Of a DNA stretch of 53,230 nt, positions 51,994 through 53,230 are shown one piece after another. Origin of the DNA: Pseudomonadota bacterium (GTDB lineage: Bacteria; Pseudomonadota; Alphaproteobacteria; Acetobacterales; Acetobacteraceae); assembly GCA_018240405.1 (NCBI GenBank), contig JAFEFW010000004.1, forward strand, positions 1 to 53,230, given 5' to 3'. The notes beneath the pieces are model-generated. The model searched no databases. It saw nothing but the letters and a program-made list of their open reading frames with translations, and was not told the origin of the DNA. A program made the translations under genes and the position numbers. Within the stretch, counting starts at the first letter, position 1. Every line of letters begins with the position of its first letter.

Positions 51994-52035
51994 TGCCGGC
52001 GTCGCCGCTTGTGAAGGACATTACTTTGCCGGCAC
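51993..52035. terminator. Inverted repeat after pgi
   Basis: GTGCCGGC (51993-52000) and GCCGGCAC (52028-52035) face each other with a 27-base spacer just after the pgi stop. This may be a weak terminator or chance; there is no T-run. Confidence 0.35.
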
Positions 52036-52109
52036 GGTAAGCGAGCGGCGTTCCGGCGTGGTAAGAATGTGGGATCCGGACGTCATGCGGCCAGCCGCGG
52101 CGTCTCCCT

Positions 52110-52140
52110 CGTCACGGCGGAGCCAAGGCCCGCCATGACG
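52110..52140. repeat. Second palindromic repeat of the 'MAGLV' kind
   Basis: CGTCACGGCGG (52110-52120) and CCGCCATGACG (52130-52140) form an imperfect stem (10 of 11 pairs) around nine bases. On the minus strand it reads CATGGCGGGCCTTGGCTCCG, like the element inside the synthetase gene. It lies in a non-coding gap. Confidence 0.65.
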
Positions 52141-52179
52141 ATGCGGCTACCACCAGACGAGATCGGGCAAAACGACCAC

Positions 52180-52662
52180 CTACGCCTCCGGCATCATCAC
52201 GATCAGCAGCGTCAGCCCGATCAACTCGATGAACCGGCTCGCGCTGGGGACGCCGTTCCAGTCCCGCGACTGCCACATCGCAAACCATTCACCGCCGACG
52301 ACGATAAAGCCGAACCCATACAGCAGCAGCCCCATTGTCAGCCCAAGCACCGCGACGGCCCTTGCCGCGGCAAAACGGTCCGGACGGCGCCAGGCGCCGG
52401 CCATTCGCACCACCGCGTAGAGTAGCACTGCCGCGGTGGCCGCTTCCCAGGCAATGATCATGAGATAGGCGCCAGTGACCAGCAGCGGATCAGTGATTGC
52501 CCGCGAGGTCAGCGTCGATCCCGGAAAGATCGAGTCCATCGCCAGCACGTGTTGCACGAACGCCTGATTGGTCCCGTAGTCGGTGACGTTGCCAAACGCA
52601 ACCAGCGCGAAAAACACCGCGATCGCCGACACCAGCACCGTCTTGCACAACCGGATGGTCAA
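52180..52662 (-). CDS. DUF2165 family small membrane protein
   Basis: A 160-residue protein with four predicted helices: CKTVLVSAIAVFFALVAFGN; LLVTGAYLMIIAWEAATAAV; VAVLGLTMGLLLYGFGFIVV; FIELIGLTLLIVMM. The YGTNQAFVQHVLAMDSIFPGS loop between helices 1 and 2 is characteristic of DUF2165. Function is unknown. It is transcribed leftwards, with the next leftward gene starting at 53230 or beyond. Confidence 0.85.
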   Translation of the reverse strand: MTIRLCKTVLVSAIAVFFALVAFGNVTDYGTNQAFVQHVLAMDSIFPGSTLTSRAITDPLLVTGAYLMIIAWEAATAAVLLYAVVRMAGAWRRPDRFAAARAVAVLGLTMGLLLYGFGFIVVGGEWFAMWQSRDWNGVPSASRFIELIGLTLLIVMMPEA

Positions 52663-52705
52663 GCTGGCACGACCTCAATGGGACGCCGCATGGAGCAGTG
52701 CGCCG

Positions 52706-53230
52706 TCACCGCCCACCGACAATGCGGTCGATCTCCGGAAACACCGACTGGCAAAGTCCGGTGCGCCAGGCGCTCTCGGCCGCGCTGCCGGCTTTGTCTG
52801 GGTGCAGCGCACCCATCAGCACCCGGCGGAGACGCTGTGCCATCTCCTCGACGCTGCCGGGGGCAGCCGGCGAGGGCTCCGGCAGGACGATCCCCGCGCG
52901 AGCTTCCATCAGCGCGCGCTCCAGCCGCGCGACCTCAGCGCGCAGTTCGGTCGCCTCACGCCGCCAGTTGGCGGCGGTCGCCGCGACATCCTCATCGCGC
53001 GTGCGATCGCGCTGGCCAAACCACAAGGCACGCAGCGCCCAGTTGACGCTGGCCCAGGCATCGGCGAGGTGCGCCTGTGACCGATTGCGGCTGCCATCGG
53101 GGTCAGCCTGGCCGGCGCCGCCGGATGGCAGTACGGCCAGCACGCTGCGGATGGAAGCGATTTCGTCCAGCGTGTTGTTGATGCGCGCGATGCAGTCGCT
53201 CGCTGTCACCCGTGTGCCGAACGGCGTCAT
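52706..53230 (-). CDS. Hypothetical protein, possibly incomplete at the window edge
   Basis: At least 174 residues; an ATG at 53230 is the last base triplet of the window, so the true start may lie further right. The middle is a helical, Ala/Arg-rich part (WRREATELRAEVARLERALMEA), likely coiled coil. Near the end LRRVLMGALHPDKAGS contains HPDK, the loop motif of J-domains, but the rest of a J-domain is not clear. Function is unknown. Confidence 0.6.
   Translation of the reverse strand: MTPFGTRVTASDCIARINNTLDEIASIRSVLAVLPSGGAGQADPDGSRNRSQAHLADAWASVNWALRALWFGQRDRTRDEDVAATAANWRREATELRAEVARLERALMEARAGIVLPEPSPAAPGSVEEMAQRLRRVLMGALHPDKAGSAAESAWRTGLCQSVFPEIDRIVGGR

Overview
The window is about 53 kb of high-G+C DNA, densely packed with bacterial genes on both strands. 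Codon use, short operons with ATGA overlaps, a TRAP transporter, LLM, crotonase and VOC enzymes, and a short repeat of the 'MAGLVPAI' kind all point to an alphaproteobacterium. Rhodospirillales/Acetobacteraceae is my best guess; this is inference from gene content, since no rRNA or tRNA gene is present. I see no insertion sequence, prophage or CRISPR array.

Layout. 1-5 kb: a partial peptide-type ABC binding protein, a DUF1801 protein, an MBL-fold hydrolase and a tandem pair of DUF4239 membrane proteins. 4.5-9.7 kb: an LLM oxidoreductase with an AhpD-like protein, a membrane protein, a tandem Lin0512 pair, a two-repeat small protein and a crotonase. 9.7-13.5 kb: an operon of NDP-forming acyl-CoA synthetase, RuBisCO-like protein (RLP) and cupin. 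13.5-16.7 kb: CsbD, a methyltransferase and an AMP-forming acyl-CoA ligase. 16.7-21.8 kb: a peptidase-containing (C39) ABC exporter and a HlyD adaptor preceded by four small genes with double-glycine leaders. 22-23.3 kb: an AT-richer regulatory region, a helical hypothetical protein and an ArsR regulator. 23.5-29 kb: a TRAP transporter, a zinc alcohol dehydrogenase and a core-MetE-like protein. 29-37.9 kb: aat, VOC proteins, an NCS2 permease, a glycine-rich PEP-CTERM protein, a D-2-hydroxyacid dehydrogenase, a Kef-type antiporter and a 2-oxoglutarate/Fe(II) oxygenase. 37.8-46.7 kb: an SLC13/RCK transporter, a zinc ribbon, Ku, a receiver protein, a large hybrid histidine kinase, MoaD and a lipoprotein. 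47.2-52 kb: gnd-zwf-HAD-pgi, a sugar-phosphate operon. 52-53.2 kb: DUF2165 and a protein that may continue past the right edge.

The strongest candidate for an undescribed system is the four-peptide exporter locus. The precursors share an (E/D)(L/I)DxV(T/S)GG leader end that a C39 protease would cut. Three of the four mature parts are almost free of charged residues and rich in Asn, Gln and Ser, and two carry a repeated Q-x6-N-(V/I)-(G/A) unit. No immunity gene is evident, so these may be secreted structural or assembly peptides rather than classical bacteriocins. Second comes the RLP-cupin operon, which resembles the gene pair of the Rhodospirillum rubrum methylthioadenosine-isoprenoid shunt but is translationally coupled to an acyl-CoA synthetase. 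That synthetase also carries an in-frame palindromic repeat in its interdomain linker.
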